Shown here in pieces: positions 20,381-32,565 of a DNA stretch of 64,000 bases. The stretch lies in contig JAGTXZ010000003.1 in assembly GCA_018398575.1 (NCBI GenBank), positions 248,001-312,000 of the forward strand. The letters run 5' to 3'. Origin of the DNA: Ampelomyces quisqualis. Lineage: Eukaryota; Ascomycota; Dothideomycetes; Pleosporales; Phaeosphaeriaceae. Numbering within the stretch: the first letter of the stretch is position 1; the number at the start of each line of letters is the position of its first letter. The notes beneath the pieces were generated by a model, which saw only the letters and a program-made list of their open reading frames with translations, was not told the origin of the DNA and did not search any database. Made by a program: the position numbers and the translations under genes.

Positions 20381-21050
20381 ATGCAATTCACCATTGCCGC
20401 GCTCCTCGCCCTCGTCCCCACCGTCCTCTGCCATGGCCTCATCACATCCCCTCCTTCCCGCCCCATCGGTCCCGCCCTCATGCAAAACTGCGGCCCTAAA
20501 GTCGAGCAAGACATCCGTCTCGACAACACTTCGCACGTAGAAGGCCGTCCCGAACTCGCCGCCGACGACGCAAAGTACAACGCAGCGAAATGCAATCTCT
20601 GGCTGTGCACAGGCCTGCAATTCGCAGACAACGTGAACAACACGCAAACATGGCACGCCGGGCAAGTCGTTCCTATTAAGGTGTGGATTCGCGTTCCGCA
20701 TGAGGGCTCAGCGAACGTGAGTATCGTGGACACAAAGAGCAATAAGGTCGTGGGGGAAATGCTCCAGGTGTGGAGTAAAGGATACGCGCCGGGGAAGAAG
20801 GAGAGCGATGTCCCTGCAGATCAAAAGGAGTTCAGTGTTACAGTACCTGAGGGCTTGGAGGAGAGTTGCGGTGCTGGGGGTGCTTGTGTAAGTTTTGATA
20901 TGGATATGAGATCGTCGATGAGCTGAGCTGATCATGAAACAGGTTCTGCAATGGTGGTGGTATGGCACGATTGCTAAGCAGACTTACGAATCTTGTGTGG
21001 ACTTTAGGATCGAGAGGAAGACGCCGGTGCAGCGAGCGGTCCACGTATGA
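20381..21050 (+). CDS. Lytic polysaccharide monooxygenase, AA16-like
   Basis: Copper-dependent oxidative cleavage of a polysaccharide, secreted. Exons 20381-20887 and 20943-21050 give 204 aa. The 17-residue signal peptide ends ...TVLC, so the mature protein begins with His18 (H-G-L-I-T-S-P-P-S-R), the first ligand of the copper histidine brace. The second His is probably in IRVPHEGSANVSIVD. Paired cysteines occur at NCG, KCNLWLC, ESCGAGGAC and ESCVDF, and LQWWWYGTIAKQTYESC is typical of the LPMO core C-terminus. The pattern (CNLWLC, GLQFADN, GQVVP, PHxGxANVSIVDT) fits AA16 better than AA9, AA11 or AA13, judged from memory. No C-terminal carbohydrate-binding module or GPI signal. Confidence 0.82.
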
Positions 21051-22691
21051 ATGGTGGGGATTGAGTAAGTCTTTAGGTAGTAATTTGATGGCCTCGTGTT
21101 GCTTTCGTAAAAAAATCAAAAGTCCCCCCTTTACCTCTACAATTCGCATACCAGCACAGATTCATGATCGCGTATGAGTAGTATCGAATGATCTTTACCT
21201 GCCACGTATATTCCGGCGCAACAACTCGCCGTGCAATGCTGCGCAGATTGATCAATCTAGTCCAATATACGCTTGCGTGTCCACATGGACAAGCTTTTCC
21301 GGCACACGGGAACGTCAAGAACTAAAGAGCTTCTGCACAGCCTCACATTTCACAAAGACTTCTCCAGATCTATCAATTCTCTGCGTTCCATGCTGCCATC
21401 TTGATGTCCAGGCTGAGTACTCGACGTCCCACGCTCAGCCTGAGCAAGAATCTCATCAAGTTCGACAGACCCTTTAGCCAGACCTCGGGTTGCGTGCAAT
21501 AAATCCACCTCTTAGTAGCTTGCAAACGTATTCATGGTCGAGTCAAAAAACTAAAGAGAAAACCTCAGCGTAGCGTCCGAAGATGTCCACTTCCGGATAG
21601 TGGCGATGCATCCGCACTCAAGCCCGACGTTCTGATTGATGACTTGCAGAGCTGGACGCAGCGAGGACTGGATACACACATGCAACTCTTTCACATGTGC
21701 TTCACGCTGCAAGAGCGTGTGAAGGCTGTGCAGAAACGCAAAGGGCAGTTCGTCCAGGGCGACGTGGACCAGGAGGATATTCGTGTCGCGGATGACAGTA
21801 TGTAGATTTTCCGCTGTAATGTGGGAATTTTACCCGTCAAGTTTCTTACTTTCGGTGATGATGTACATGTGTCGAATGCTGCATGCTTAGTAGTGGCTGG
21901 GCTTGCTGAGGCGGATGGCTTCAGTGGCGAAAGCGCGAACGAAGCATTTGCTTGACGTGCAGGTCGGAATGACCACACTGATGTAGTCGAAGCATTTCGA
22001 GCGCCAGCGAAAGTATTTGGGTCTTTCAATACGCATTCGCGTCATCAATATCGACGTTCAGGAAAATGGAGTTGATGATGGCGGAGATGGGCGTTATTCC
22101 TCACCATACCGGCACATAGTCGCTGCCATTTCGGTACGATTTCCGCGGTTCCCCCGTCCTAGGAACTTCCGACAACGCCCGCATCGCGTCTTTCGTCGCA
22201 ATAAGTAATTACAACATCAGTCTAAGCAGCTGCCAGCATGCAGCATGCTACGCCCGTTCCCAATCATCTCTCGGCCGATGATTAGTCACTTGGCATACCG
22301 TACGTCGGCAACTGATGTAGTTTCCGAAGAAGGGAAAACCCTGACCTGGATGTCGTCCCTCGCACACGAAGGATGCGCTTGAGGATGAGCAAAAGCCCAG
22401 GATGGATGGAACCCAGGAATGCACCTTCGATCAACACTTGGAAGTGTTAAAGAGTCGTATGCTTTCTTTGCATCACTACAACAACGCCTCGCCATGCGTC
22501 TATCTCCACAACATGATAACCGTTGAACTTGGGGTCTCAAAAGTGGGCAGTGCAGATCGACATGGATGTCATATTAAAGCCGCAGTCAGCCCTCGAGACG
22601 AGTAGCATCCGAACTGTGCGATTGCTTTAAGAATGTCCTTGCGCGGCCTTTTTGATCGAACCATTGTCTCCTTCTCTCGCGACAAAACACC
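21051..22691. other. Intergenic with a possible gene relic
   Basis: Contains the relic listed at 21490-22060. From 22060 to 22691 I see no coding signal apart from the promoter of the esterase pseudogene. Confidence 0.45.
21490..22060 (+). pseudogene. Possible decayed gene fragment, family unknown
   Basis: One frame stays open for about 100 codons without a usable ATG and reads like protein, for example DVLIDDLQSWTQRGLDTHMQ and FTLQERVKAVQKRKGQF, ending at a gtatgt donor near 21800. A second open piece around 21900-22060 reads EADGFSGESANEAFA, a TGA, then RNDHTDVVEAFRAPAKVFG in the same frame. I do not recognise the family. The lack of a start and the in-frame stop suggest a relic rather than a working gene. 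Confidence 0.3.
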
Positions 22692-24358
22692 ATGGGCTTC
22701 CTCACTGCATTCCAACAAGTGGCAGTTGCTTCAGCGATTCTTTGTAACGTCTCAACGGTTAAGGCGACAAATTTAGTCAGCCTTCCTGGATATGGTAGCT
22801 TCGTTGGTACATCCATCAACCAGACCTTGACGAACAAAGCCCTCCCAGCTCCTGTAAACGCATGGCTTGGAATCGACTACGCTTCTCAACCTATTGGCGA
22901 TGGTAGATTCGCGCCAGCAGGCCCTCCAGCGGCTTTTGAAGGGACGAAGAATGCTACGCAATATGGTTTATCCTGTATTCAAGATCTGGCCGATCATGCT
23001 TACGAGCAAAGTGAGGCTTGCTTAAGCATGAATGTCTTCCGGCCGCAACATGTGTCTTCGGGTGATAAAGTGCCGGTATTGATCTTGATCCATGGAGTAA
23101 GTCGGAAACAAAAATCGAGGAATCTAGAAAGCTGATTCGCGTAGGGTGGGTTCGTATCTGGTAGCGCGAGGAGTTTCGACGGGCCGTCCTTTGTAGCAAA
23201 CTCCAAGGAGCCTTTGATTGTCGTCAACTTCAACTACCGGATCAATTCTCTGGGCTTTCTACCCCATCCATCCTTGGAACGTCTGGGACTCTTGAACCTC
23301 GGCCTTCGTGACCAAGAGCTCTTGTTCGAATTTGTGCAAAAGTACATTTCTGAATTCGGTGGAGACGCCAGCCGCGTCACGATTGGTGGCCGCTCAGCAG
23401 GTGCTCACTCGGTTGGCATTCATCTCTTCCACAACTACAACAAAACCTCGGGCGCATCTCCGCTGTTCTCCCAAGCCCTTCTGCAATCTGGAAGTATCAC
23501 CGCTCGCTCGTTCCCCAATGCATCCTATCCAATGTACCAGCAGCAATTCAGCCGCTACCTCGAAACCACAGGCTGCAGCCACGTGGCTAACCACACCGAT
23601 GCCTCGATCCTCGCCTGCCTGCGCGCCGCACCAATCGAAGCCATTCAAAACATCAGCTCCCTCCTCTTCAAAGAGTCCGAATACGCGATAACATGGCCTT
23701 TCCAGCCCACGCGCGGCGGGCCACTCCTCGAACTCGCGGGCTCTCTCGCGAGCTTCCACGAGCAATTCTACCGAATCCCAACCTTGACGAAGACATTCCA
23801 GGCCTCACCGCAGCCGACCTAGCTCATGTCGCAAAACTCTATCCAGACCCGGCCACCGATCCCATCCATGGACCCCACGCACACAGCCCCAATTCAACTC
23901 AATATAACCGCATCTCCGCCGCGCTGACAGACTACATGTACGTCTGTCCCGGGCAGGAAACGGCCGTTAGGATGGCACGTGCGGGAGTCGCCGTGTTCAA
24001 GTTGCGCTTCGCTGCTAACAACACGTTGCCCGCGTGGAAAGGGGTGCCGCATACCGCGGACACAAAGTACACGTGGGCGGAACCGGGTGCGGGTGTGGGC
24101 GTGCAGTACCCTGATGTAGGGAGGCTGCTGCATGGGTATTTTGTTGATTTTGTTGTCGGGGGGGATCCGAGTGCGGCGAATAGGAGTGGGGTGCCCAAGT
24201 GGCCGAGATATGTAGATGGGTGGGCTGAGGGAGGATTGCCGGGGTTGCAGTTGCGCATGGAGGCGTTTGGGAATAGTAGGGTGGAAGGAGATGGGGAGAG
24301 GAGGGTGCAGTGTGAGTGGTGGAGAGACGAGGATCGGGCAGTGAGGTTGGAGAAGTAG
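22692..24358 (+). pseudogene. Type-B carboxylesterase broken by frameshift/deletion
   Basis: Secreted alpha/beta-hydrolase of the cholinesterase/lipase family. Exon 1 (22692-23096) has a signal peptide and ends at the oxyanion-hole HG. Exon 2 starts at 23145 with GGF, and the nucleophile elbow reads GGRSAGAHSVG. The frame runs to a stop at 23822, but from about 23786 the homologous protein continues in another frame (DIPGLTAADLAHVAKLYPDP ... KGVPHTADTKYTWAE, stop 24358). Between FYRIPTLT and IPGLTAADL, relatives carry a loop with the catalytic acid, which is missing here. I infer a deletion that removed the acid and shifted frame. No splice pair near the junction rescues it. Confidence 0.8.
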
Positions 24359-24418
24359 ATTCACTGGACATTCTTGATCCCAACGCCTTTTTTTTTCTTC
24401 TCCACGACGTCATATGGT

Positions 24419-25325
24419 TCAAAACTTTGCGCTTGTAGGCGTGCTCCGTAACCCTTTTGCCCTGCGCTCCGCAATCACGTAGAATATGCTCCCGTCAAAC
24501 GTCGCGCGGATGTCTTCCTTGAGCATCCTGCCGTCTTCAGGCCAGAGCATAAGCCAAGTCGCGCCCCCTATGTGAAGCGCGTTAGCTAGCAATCAATCAA
24601 GCAGTTTGTGCGGAGTAGCAGCGACCAATCCAAGGCAAAAGAAAAGAAGAAGAAGAAAAAAACGTACATTCAAACGTCGCGCCCCCCCACCCAACAACAT
24701 CATTAACATTTCTCCACGCGCGCAACATGCCCACCCCCTCCCAAAACGTCAAATACCCCCTCCCGCCCGCAAACTTTGAGAAAATCTCCTCGAATTTCTG
24801 CGGCACAAACCTGCCCTCGGCATCATACGCGCCCGAATCCCCGCCGTGCTTCGTGCGGTGCGCATTCACCAGGTTGATGCGCAGCAGCGGATCAGGCAGC
24901 CAGTGGGTGGCGGTGGCGTAGGAGAAGTTGATGTGGATGATGCAGGCGGCGAGGAGGGAGAGGACGAGGCCGAAGCCCAGGCGGTGGAAGCCGATGAAGG
25001 TGTCTGAGGGCCAGATGATGCCGTCGCGGTCTTGGTCGAAGAAGTCGCAGTGCTGTTGGAGGACGGTTTGGTGGGCGTGCGTGGCGGCCCAGTTGTTTGT
25101 CAGTGTGCCGTGGGGGGATTCTTCCGAGGCGGCGAGGTTGGCGCGCGCGGTGCCTGGGTGGACGAGTTTCGAGTTCTTGGAGGGAATGTAGGGCTTGCGA
25201 GATAGGGTGCAAGGCTCTTGGGCAATCGAGGTCGCGAACGGGTACGAGGTATCGCCGTTGGTGAGGCTCTTCATATCGTCTTTGCCTTTCGCGTCGCCGT
25301 CTGTGTACAACACTTCGGCGGGCAT
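24419..25325 (-). CDS. Caleosin-type peroxygenase
   Basis: Lipid-droplet or ER-associated heme peroxygenase with a calcium-binding EF hand. Exons (minus): 25325-24668 and 24567-24419, joined at FE/WGATWLMLWPEDG. Key parts: TVLQQHCDFFDQDRDGIIW (EF hand, with a His before it that binds heme in the family), a hydrophobic hairpin (GFGLVLSLLAACIIHINFSY), RINLVNAHRTKHGGDSGAYD with the second conserved His, and C-terminal KEDIRATFDGSIFY. I chose MPAEVLY at 25325, because relatives begin just before a similar polar leader. The frame is open to 25478 with a signal-like stretch (FASCVALLSLLAAATAA), so an upstream start or a spliced leader is possible. Confidence 0.85.
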
Positions 25326-25478
25326 GTTGGCGGCGGTGGCGGCGGCGAGCAGTGACAACAACGCAACACAGCTGGCAAATTGCAATGTATACTGCCGAAT
25401 ATCTATGTAAGAACGATTGTTCTGCCCAAGCTTACGCCGCCCACTCTCGTGTCTCAATGTCTCTAGTCGTGACGTCAT

Positions 25479-26183
25479 GTGTCCTTACTTTAGGGAATAT
25501 CGCATCATGATTACCAAGAAACCGGCACACAGCATCAAGGCAAATGCCACCTGCTGGCCACTGGCAGTTGTTCCTTTATACATCCCATGTCTTGGTGCTA
25601 CGCGGCAAGCCCCCCGGGGAATGATCAATAGGCCGGATGATATACACTAGCCTCTTTTGGCATCGCTTTCACCATGCACCTGCAACCGCAATTCAAAGTC
25701 GACTCACTTGAAGGTTGTGGCCGTTGCAAAATCTGCTCATGGCCATTGTGACAAAGTTTGTTCATACAAATTATGCGTAGGAAGAGTGCTAGCCCGCACA
25801 CACCCCTCCGTCCGCCCACGATACGAAGACGATCCAGCCTCCGCATGCCAACTCCGTCGATGCAACTTGAAACGCTCACAGCAAATCCAACACCGGTCTA
25901 ATGCGGCTCCTCTTCTTACTGGTCTCGTCTCGACTTCGGCTTGTCCCACTTGAAATACGACGCGATCTTGTATACTCTGTTGCACTTCCGCAATGATGGC
26001 GACGCTGAAGCCCTTCCTTTGCAGTGACCGCATGGGGAATAAATTCCATCTTCCCGTCGCTCTTTCCGCACTGCTGTTCACGAACGTCGTCTCTTTTTCT
26101 GCGCAATCAATCATAAGTATCTAATGTAGTGTTCTTCCAGAAACGCCAGACGGAGAATGCGAACGCGAAGCTCATTGATTTAA
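25479..26183. other. Intergenic, no gene seen
   Basis: Lies between the caleosin promoter and the 3' flank of the DUF8035 gene, both minus. Short ORFs on both strands lack support. Confidence 0.5.
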
Positions 26184-28813
26184 TCACCTTGAGAGTTCCA
26201 AGATCGTGGGACGATCGCGTTCACGCTCTCGCTCGCGGTCTAGGTCATCATAGTCGCTGCCCTCATCTTCGTAACGGCGGCGACGTTCACGGTCCCCACC
26301 CCGACCTCGGTCACGCTGGCGGTCCTCGTCTTCTCTGTCATCCCTGGAACCGTAGTGGCTGCGCTTGTCGCGGTCATCTCGCTCATGTTCATCAAATCCG
26401 TCCTCTGGTGGTCTCTTAGTGCTGCTATAAACTGTGCATTGATACTTAACATACCTCGACGCTCACGGATTTTCTTCGTCCGATCTGCCAGCTTCTGTAT
26501 TTCTGCCTTGGTCAGGACACGCAGGACAATGACGCAGTCCATACGCTCCTCAAAGCGTTCCTTGGCTTCTTCCAGTGCCTGGGGGTTGACGAGGCGGCGG
26601 TCGATCCTCGTCCAGCGAGCACCGATTGGAATGTCCTTGCCTTTTAGGGCATCTTTGTGTGGCGCAACGCCCTCGCGGATGGGCTCAGGCTCCTCGGGAA
26701 ATTTTTCCGTCGGCTTTCGGAGGATACCCTTGACAGCGGGTTGTGGCTCCTTTGCAGGTGTGACGATTGTAACACTCTTGCTAGGCTGATCTGCCTGTAA
26801 TTTGTCAAAAGACTCGGGTTCGTGAACGAGATTGGCGTCGTAGATGCTTGATGAGCGCTCTTCGGGGCGTACATTGGCTCCATCCCTTGGTGGTGAAGCA
26901 CGGGAGCGCTCTTCGGGGCCTCGAGAGCTATCGCGATCGTCTCTTCGTCGTCGTCTTTCGCGATCAGCATCTTCGGGATCACGAGTAGAGCGACTTCGCT
27001 CGGCTTCCTGTTGCACGCGGCGGCGGTACTCCTCATCAGGGTCGAGCGCTGCTACCTTCGGTGCTGGTTCCCTGCGTCGCTCAGCATCTCGATCCACGTA
27101 ATGGCGAGGTCGCTCGTCTCCACTCCCTTCGGATGAGGGTGATTTTCGAGCACCCTTTTCTCTCTCGTCATTCTCGTAACGGCGCTCGCGGGGCTTACGA
27201 TCAGCATCCGGTGGTGGGGGATAAGCAGGAGAAGCGGGAGGACCATCACGGCGCTCTTCCGACCTCCTCTCGCGCTTCTCGTCACGGTCATCGGACCTAC
27301 GATCACGTCGGTCGTCGACCTTGTCGCGGCTATCGCGCTCGTCCTGGACTCGACGTCGCTCACGCTCACGCTCGCGTTCTTCAGACGAATTGCGTTCCTC
27401 GCGGTCCTTTTCTCTTGACTTCAAATAGCCTGCTGCGCCGAGCGTTGCTGCCACTCCTGCTGTTGCACCAGCGACCGCGGGCACAAAGCTTGTGCCGCTT
27501 TCCCTCTCACGAGGGCGCTTTTCATAGGTGTCGTAAGCAGCTGGAGGGGCGGCAACTTCACGTCCATGATGGCCACGGGAGTCCGTCACCCGAAGATCTG
27601 CTATGCGCGGGTCTGATACGCGAGGATCGGGCATATATGTGCTGGCTCGATGGGACGAGTGGTATGGAGCGCCATAGTCCTCTGTGCGAGTGTGAGCCAG
27701 TTCGGGAGCACTCCAGACAGGCTGACGGTCCACAGTATGGTGCTCATGGGCAAGTGCGGGGTTGGTAGGAGCGATGCCAAATCCTCGCGACGCAACCTGA
27801 GGGTCTGGTAAGAGGTCGACAGTGTTATGTCTCCTGTTTTCAACGTCTCGACGGTCGTACGTGTCGTGGTAGGTGTCTCTCCTAGGGTCGCGTGGCTCTT
27901 GATGGATCGCGGGGGTGTTGTGGCGTGTGGACGGTGTTCGAGACGGGGCAGCGTCTGGGTACGGCTCGTATTTGGGTAGCTCACGGGATCTGTCGATTGA
28001 AGAAGATCTGGCGTGGGCACGAGGAATGTTGTTGTTGATCTTGTCGAAGCCACGGACTGATGGCGGGGGGCCAAGCTCACGCGCCAAGGTGCGCGGAGGA
28101 CGGTCTACAATCATGCTGGTAGGGCGAGCGGCACGTTCCAAGCTGCCCGCACGTGGTCGCCGCCACGCAGGCTCGGTGTCACGGTACATGCTTGCGGGGT
28201 CGGTGTAAGAGTAACCGTCGTCAGTCAGGTCAGTCAGCCGCGCCGGGGGCTTTCTGCTGTTGTCGTGGTATGTACGACCGCCGCTCGTGAGGCCGTAGCC
28301 CCGGTCGACGGTGTCCCGATGGCGCGGTGACTCGACCGTTTCCCTCTCGGCTACGAGCTGCGTCGAGCGGCTGCTGTCGTCGACGCTGTAAATCTTCTTG
28401 TGCGAGGTCCGCGAGGGCTGGGTGATGTACGTTTCGCCCCGCTTGTGACTGGAGGCTGCGAGGGGGCTGGAGGGGCGGTCGAGGCTGCTGTGCGGTGTGT
28501 AGGGCGTGCGGATAGGCATCGAGTTGGAAGTGGCGGTCGGCCTGGTCATGGCTTCGTTTGTGTTGCGCCGTGGCCGCGCATAGGAGCTCGCAGTGCTCGG
28601 GCGAGAGCCAGAGGCAGTGGAGGTACTAGGGGTGTAGTATGTGGACGAGGTGTGGCTGTGGTGGGCGGCTCCGATGCGTTCGACGCTCGACCGTGGCGAG
28701 CTTGGGCGATAAGACGTGTAGTCGTAGTACGGGTCGGCGAAGGTGCCCGTCGACGATCTCGCCGGGTTTGCGTGCCGGCGGGGCGAGGACGGGCGCTTGT
28801 ATCTCGAGTCCAT
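26184..28813 (-). CDS. DUF8035 domain protein, Arg-rich and largely disordered
   Basis: 859 aa in two exons (28813-26455 and 26404-26184). The N-terminal 500 residues are Ser/Pro/Arg/Tyr-rich with many RPSSPR-like motifs. A glycine/alanine membrane-like patch follows (VPAVAGATAGVAATLGAAGYL), then long alternating Arg/Glu/Asp runs. The only folded part is the DUF8035 region: PIGARWTRIDRRLVNPQALE and CVIVLRVLTKAEIQKLADRT. The C-terminal exon continues with charged repeats and ends TILELSR. The splice acceptor cag at 26405 is chosen because it restores frame (RERR/EDGFDEHERDD). Function is unknown; such composition is common in RNA-associated or scaffold proteins, but that is inference. Confidence 0.82.
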
Positions 28814-29689
28814 GGCGGTGTCCTGGGGCAGCGTCGACAGCCGGAGCTGGACTTTGGCTGTCTGGGCCGCCGGGGCCGTGGACAGCGAGTTGCGGCGGGG
28901 AGGCAGCGGGGGCGCGATGCTGGTGGTGGTGCACGTGTTCCTGCGCAGGCCAGGCGGCTGGGCGGGCAGGAGAAGGCTGCCCAACATCATGGTCAGTCGG
29001 GGAAGGGGGCAGCGCCGGCGGGACAGATGGCACAGACGAGACAGAGGTGGAGTTTGAGACAAATTGCACACACGAGACAGAAGTAGAGATGGAAGCGGTG
29101 CGCAGGTCGACGTACATGGTGTCGGCAATATGTGCGGGCAGGCAGTCGGTGCGGACCGATAGCAGGCAGCCCGATGACAGCGCCGAGCAGTAGTGACCAA
29201 AGTGAGGCAGGCAGTTCCTGCTGGGCTCGTCGAGTGGTGACGCCTTGTGGACAGGGGCGAGGCGAGGGAATGTCGGTAGAAAAAGAAACGTGTGATGGTT
29301 GCAGCCGCGCGCAGGGAGTGCCCCGAAGGCAGGGCTGGGGGGGGGGGAGGGGGGAGACGGTGAAGTAGTGGGCGGCGGGGGGACGAGGTGGGCAGCGCCG
29401 ACTAGGAGACGACAGGGACGCTATGCGATGTAAGCCATGTTACCAGACACTCCGTACTCGGTGCGCTGGGCGTTTCTCTGCTCTGCTCTGCTCTGCTTGC
29501 GATAAGAATGGAGGTGAGTGAGTCAGGTGACATGCACTGTCATTCAGGAGGCGCCTCATTTCTGTCAGTGCCCCGCTGTTGAGTCTTGCCTCTTGGGCAG
29601 GATAGACCCTGCAGCCTGCGCGCGCCCAACCACACGTGACACAAGTCGTGCACTCTATCCGTATTAGCTGCACCCCCCCCCCCTTCCAA
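28814..29689. other. Intergenic, promoter of DUF8035 gene
   Basis: GC-rich. The minus-strand frame of the DUF8035 gene stays open upstream to 29200, but Met at 28813 begins the coherent protein. Contains a G homopolymer near 29337-29347 and a C homopolymer at 29673-29683 just beyond the transporter stop. Confidence 0.45.
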
Positions 29690-31441
29690 TCAAAGGCATG
29701 CTCGCTCCGTCGTCGACGCACCACCCTTCGCCGCGTCGACATGGTGCGTGCTATGCGCATGTCGCAGCATCTTTGCGCGCGATCGGCTCGGCCAAGTGTC
29801 CTGGAGGCATCCCTTCACAATGTCGCCCTCGAACAGCTCGCCAATCGTCTCGAGAGGCACGCCCTTGGTCTCGGGCACGCACAACACAGTCCATAGACCC
29901 ATGACAATGCAGAGCGTCCCAAACAGCAGGAATGTCCCGTACGTTATATCACGCAGCAGCATCGGGGTCAGCTTCGCGATGGTGAAATTCCACATCCACT
30001 GGCAAGCCAGCGATGCCGCCATGACCAGCGATCGCACATGGTTGGGGCTGCATTCTGAGCTCAGGATGTAGGGCGTGGGTCCCCAGCCTACTCACCCGTT
30101 AGCCTGCTGCTGCTGACCGGACAAACACTTACCGAACGAGAAGAAAATCACAAAAAGATAGACACACGCAATGGCAAACACAGCGTTGCCGTCGAGATGC
30201 CCAGTCGGAGGGTGCACAGCGCTGTTGATACCGATGTAGTAAAAGGCAAAAGCCTGGCCTATGGATCCGATCATCAGCGACCACTTGCGGCCCAGCTGCT
30301 CAGTGAAAGCCATGAGTCCGATCGCAGTCACTACGATTTTCACGATGCCATAACCCCCGGTGACGAGGAGTGCGGTTGAAGTACCAGCGAGACCAATCTC
30401 CCTGAAGATCTGAGGAGCGTAGTAATTTATCGAATTGGCCCCGGTCAACTGTTGCCAGGACATGAGGACAACGCCAAAGGAAGCCCGGTAAAACATCTTC
30501 TTGCTCGAAACAGCAGCTCGAACCTGTGCCACTAGTGGCAATTGTTCGTGGCCGTTGAAGTCCTGGATGATCTCATCGAGCTCTTGAACAACATCAGGGT
30601 CATCCACCGGTTTGCCACGGACGTAAGCTAACGCTTTGGCTGCGTCTGTGATGCGGTTCTTCTCCACGAGCCAACGGGGGCTCTCATTCATGAACAGCAT
30701 GCCAAGAAGCAGGCAGGCCCCCGGGAGTATCTGCAGAGCAAACGGGATGCGCCATTTGGCCTCGTTCGTTTCGCTGGTGATGTCGAGATTTACGCCGTAG
30801 TTTACGAAAAACGCAAGGCATATGCCTGTCACATTGAAAAGTTGCTGGCCGGGTTAGCTTCCAGGTTCTCACCCACCGTCCTTGGTTCTTAACACTTACC
30901 ATGCAGCCAATGCATCGACCGCGAATCTCCTTTGGTGCATTCTCACCCACGTAAGCAGGGACAATGGCACTGATCAGCCCGACCCCAAACCCCCCAATAA
31001 CACGCCCAACGTAGAGTTGCGCCAGGTTTCCGCCAAAGATCAACGTCTGCACCAACGAGCCAACAATGAAAATGACATCCGCAATGACGAGCGCCCATTT
31101 CCGTCCAAACGTATTACTCACATAGAACGACGCCACCGCGCCGAAAAAACATCCCGCCTGCAGCACAGACACAATATTCCCTTGCAAATTCGCAAAATTG
31201 TCGCCGTCCTTGTCGAGATGAAACGAGTGTTGAAACGCGTCCATGGTCAATACACCCTGTATTGAACAATCAGTGACCCAACCCACAATGCTGCGCGTGA
31301 CGACAAACTCCATACCCCAATCAACCCCGTATCCCATCCGTAAAGCATCCCCCCAAACGACGCAACAGCTGTAAGCACATACGCCCGCCGATACCTCTTG
31401 ACGTCGCGCCAAACAGCACGTAGATTGTCGCGCTTCGCCAT
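29690..31441 (-). CDS. MFS sugar/quinate-type transporter
   Basis: Twelve-helix proton symporter of the sugar porter family at the plasma membrane; substrate unknown. Four exons, about 525 aa, starting MAKRDNLRAVW at 31441. Family signatures: GGMLYGWDTGLIGG in helix 1, GRVIGGFGVG in helix 4, NESPRWLVEKNR after helix 6, SWQQLTGANSINYYAPQIF in helix 7, and VPETKGVPLETIGELFEG at the end of helix 12. Exon joins fall at GLIG/GVLT, GCM/QLF and FSFG/WGPT. The QLTGANSINYYAP helix and spacing are close to quinate permease (QutD)-type carriers, but no quinate pathway genes are nearby. Confidence 0.88.
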
Positions 31442-32565
31442 TGCTGCCACCAATGTATTATTAACCCAAGGGATAAAGTCTTTCCCAAATCAAGTACCAA
31501 TCACCCGAATAGCTCGCCACACACAGAGTAGATAGATATAGATGAGTAAATCAATAAACAATCAAGTAACGCAACAAACAAAGTAGAGCAGGCACAACGT
31601 TAAATATCATCCCCTCCCCTAGTATCTTCTACCCACCTTTTCTCCCCTCCCTTCCTTGTCTCCCCCGACAAACGCGCCATTCCCCGACTGTATACTCCGT
31701 ACCCTCGAGCAAACCCCGTTCGAAGCGCGGTGTTGTGCGGGGCGCGGTGGAGTCCCCCCCCCAATGAATATTGTGGAGTACCGACTACATACTTGGGGGA
31801 CTGAGCGAATTACCCCGTTTGTTGAAAAAGCCGCTTATTGGCTGTTTAGTTGGGGTGCGGGCAGCTGTGCGGGTCAGGACATTTGTTGATGGTATTGAGC
31901 ATAGGGGTGGTTTTTGTTGAGGAGTACAGCGTGGTTTCGGCGGCGTTTGGTGAAGATGTAGGTGCGTAGATGAGGTGCGGGTGCTTGGTGCGGGTGGCTG
32001 CCATTGGACAGTCGAGCACGTTTCTCGCTGCCGTTGGCTGGCCGCTGGTGGAGGCTGAAGACTGGCGGGTTGGAGGGGTTGTTGCATGCGTTGGCTTTGT
32101 GGAGTGGCTTATCTATCGGTGCTATTCTCGGCTTTGATGTCAGCATTGTCATTGCTACATATACGTGATACCGCATAAGTTACCGCATGTGTAAACTGTA
32201 GATACTAACTAAACAAAGAAGGTGGAAACATGCGAATCGAACATCGAAACATCGCCATGGGGGGATTAGACGCCCGGAATCTGGCCTTGTTCTGCTCGAA
32301 ATCTTCTAGCAGGAAGGCTACAAAATGCTCTGATTATGTTATGCTACACCCAAGGTGCTCGAGCTATGCGATGTACTGTAAGCGAAGGAGGGTGCATTCG
32401 ACCGTCTGTGCGGGATTTTCAGTGACCATCAGAAGCCGTCAAAGACCGACTCCAGATTCTCTCCACAACTGACCCCAGGCATCGGCATTGGTGTCCAACA
32501 CGTGAAGCATGTTATCAGTGCGGGCGCATATCTGGTGCTAGTCATGTATTCTCTATGGTTTGGAA
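31442..32565. other. 1.1-kb intergenic stretch
   Basis: Transporter promoter at left (A-rich with a TACTCCGTA at 31693) and 3' flank of the dehydrogenase gene at right. No gene seen. Confidence 0.5.

Noticed and set aside
27061..29193. Several + strand frames of 100-235 codons
   Set aside because: Antisense to the low-complexity DUF8035 gene, where Arg/Ser/Asp codons leave the other strand open.
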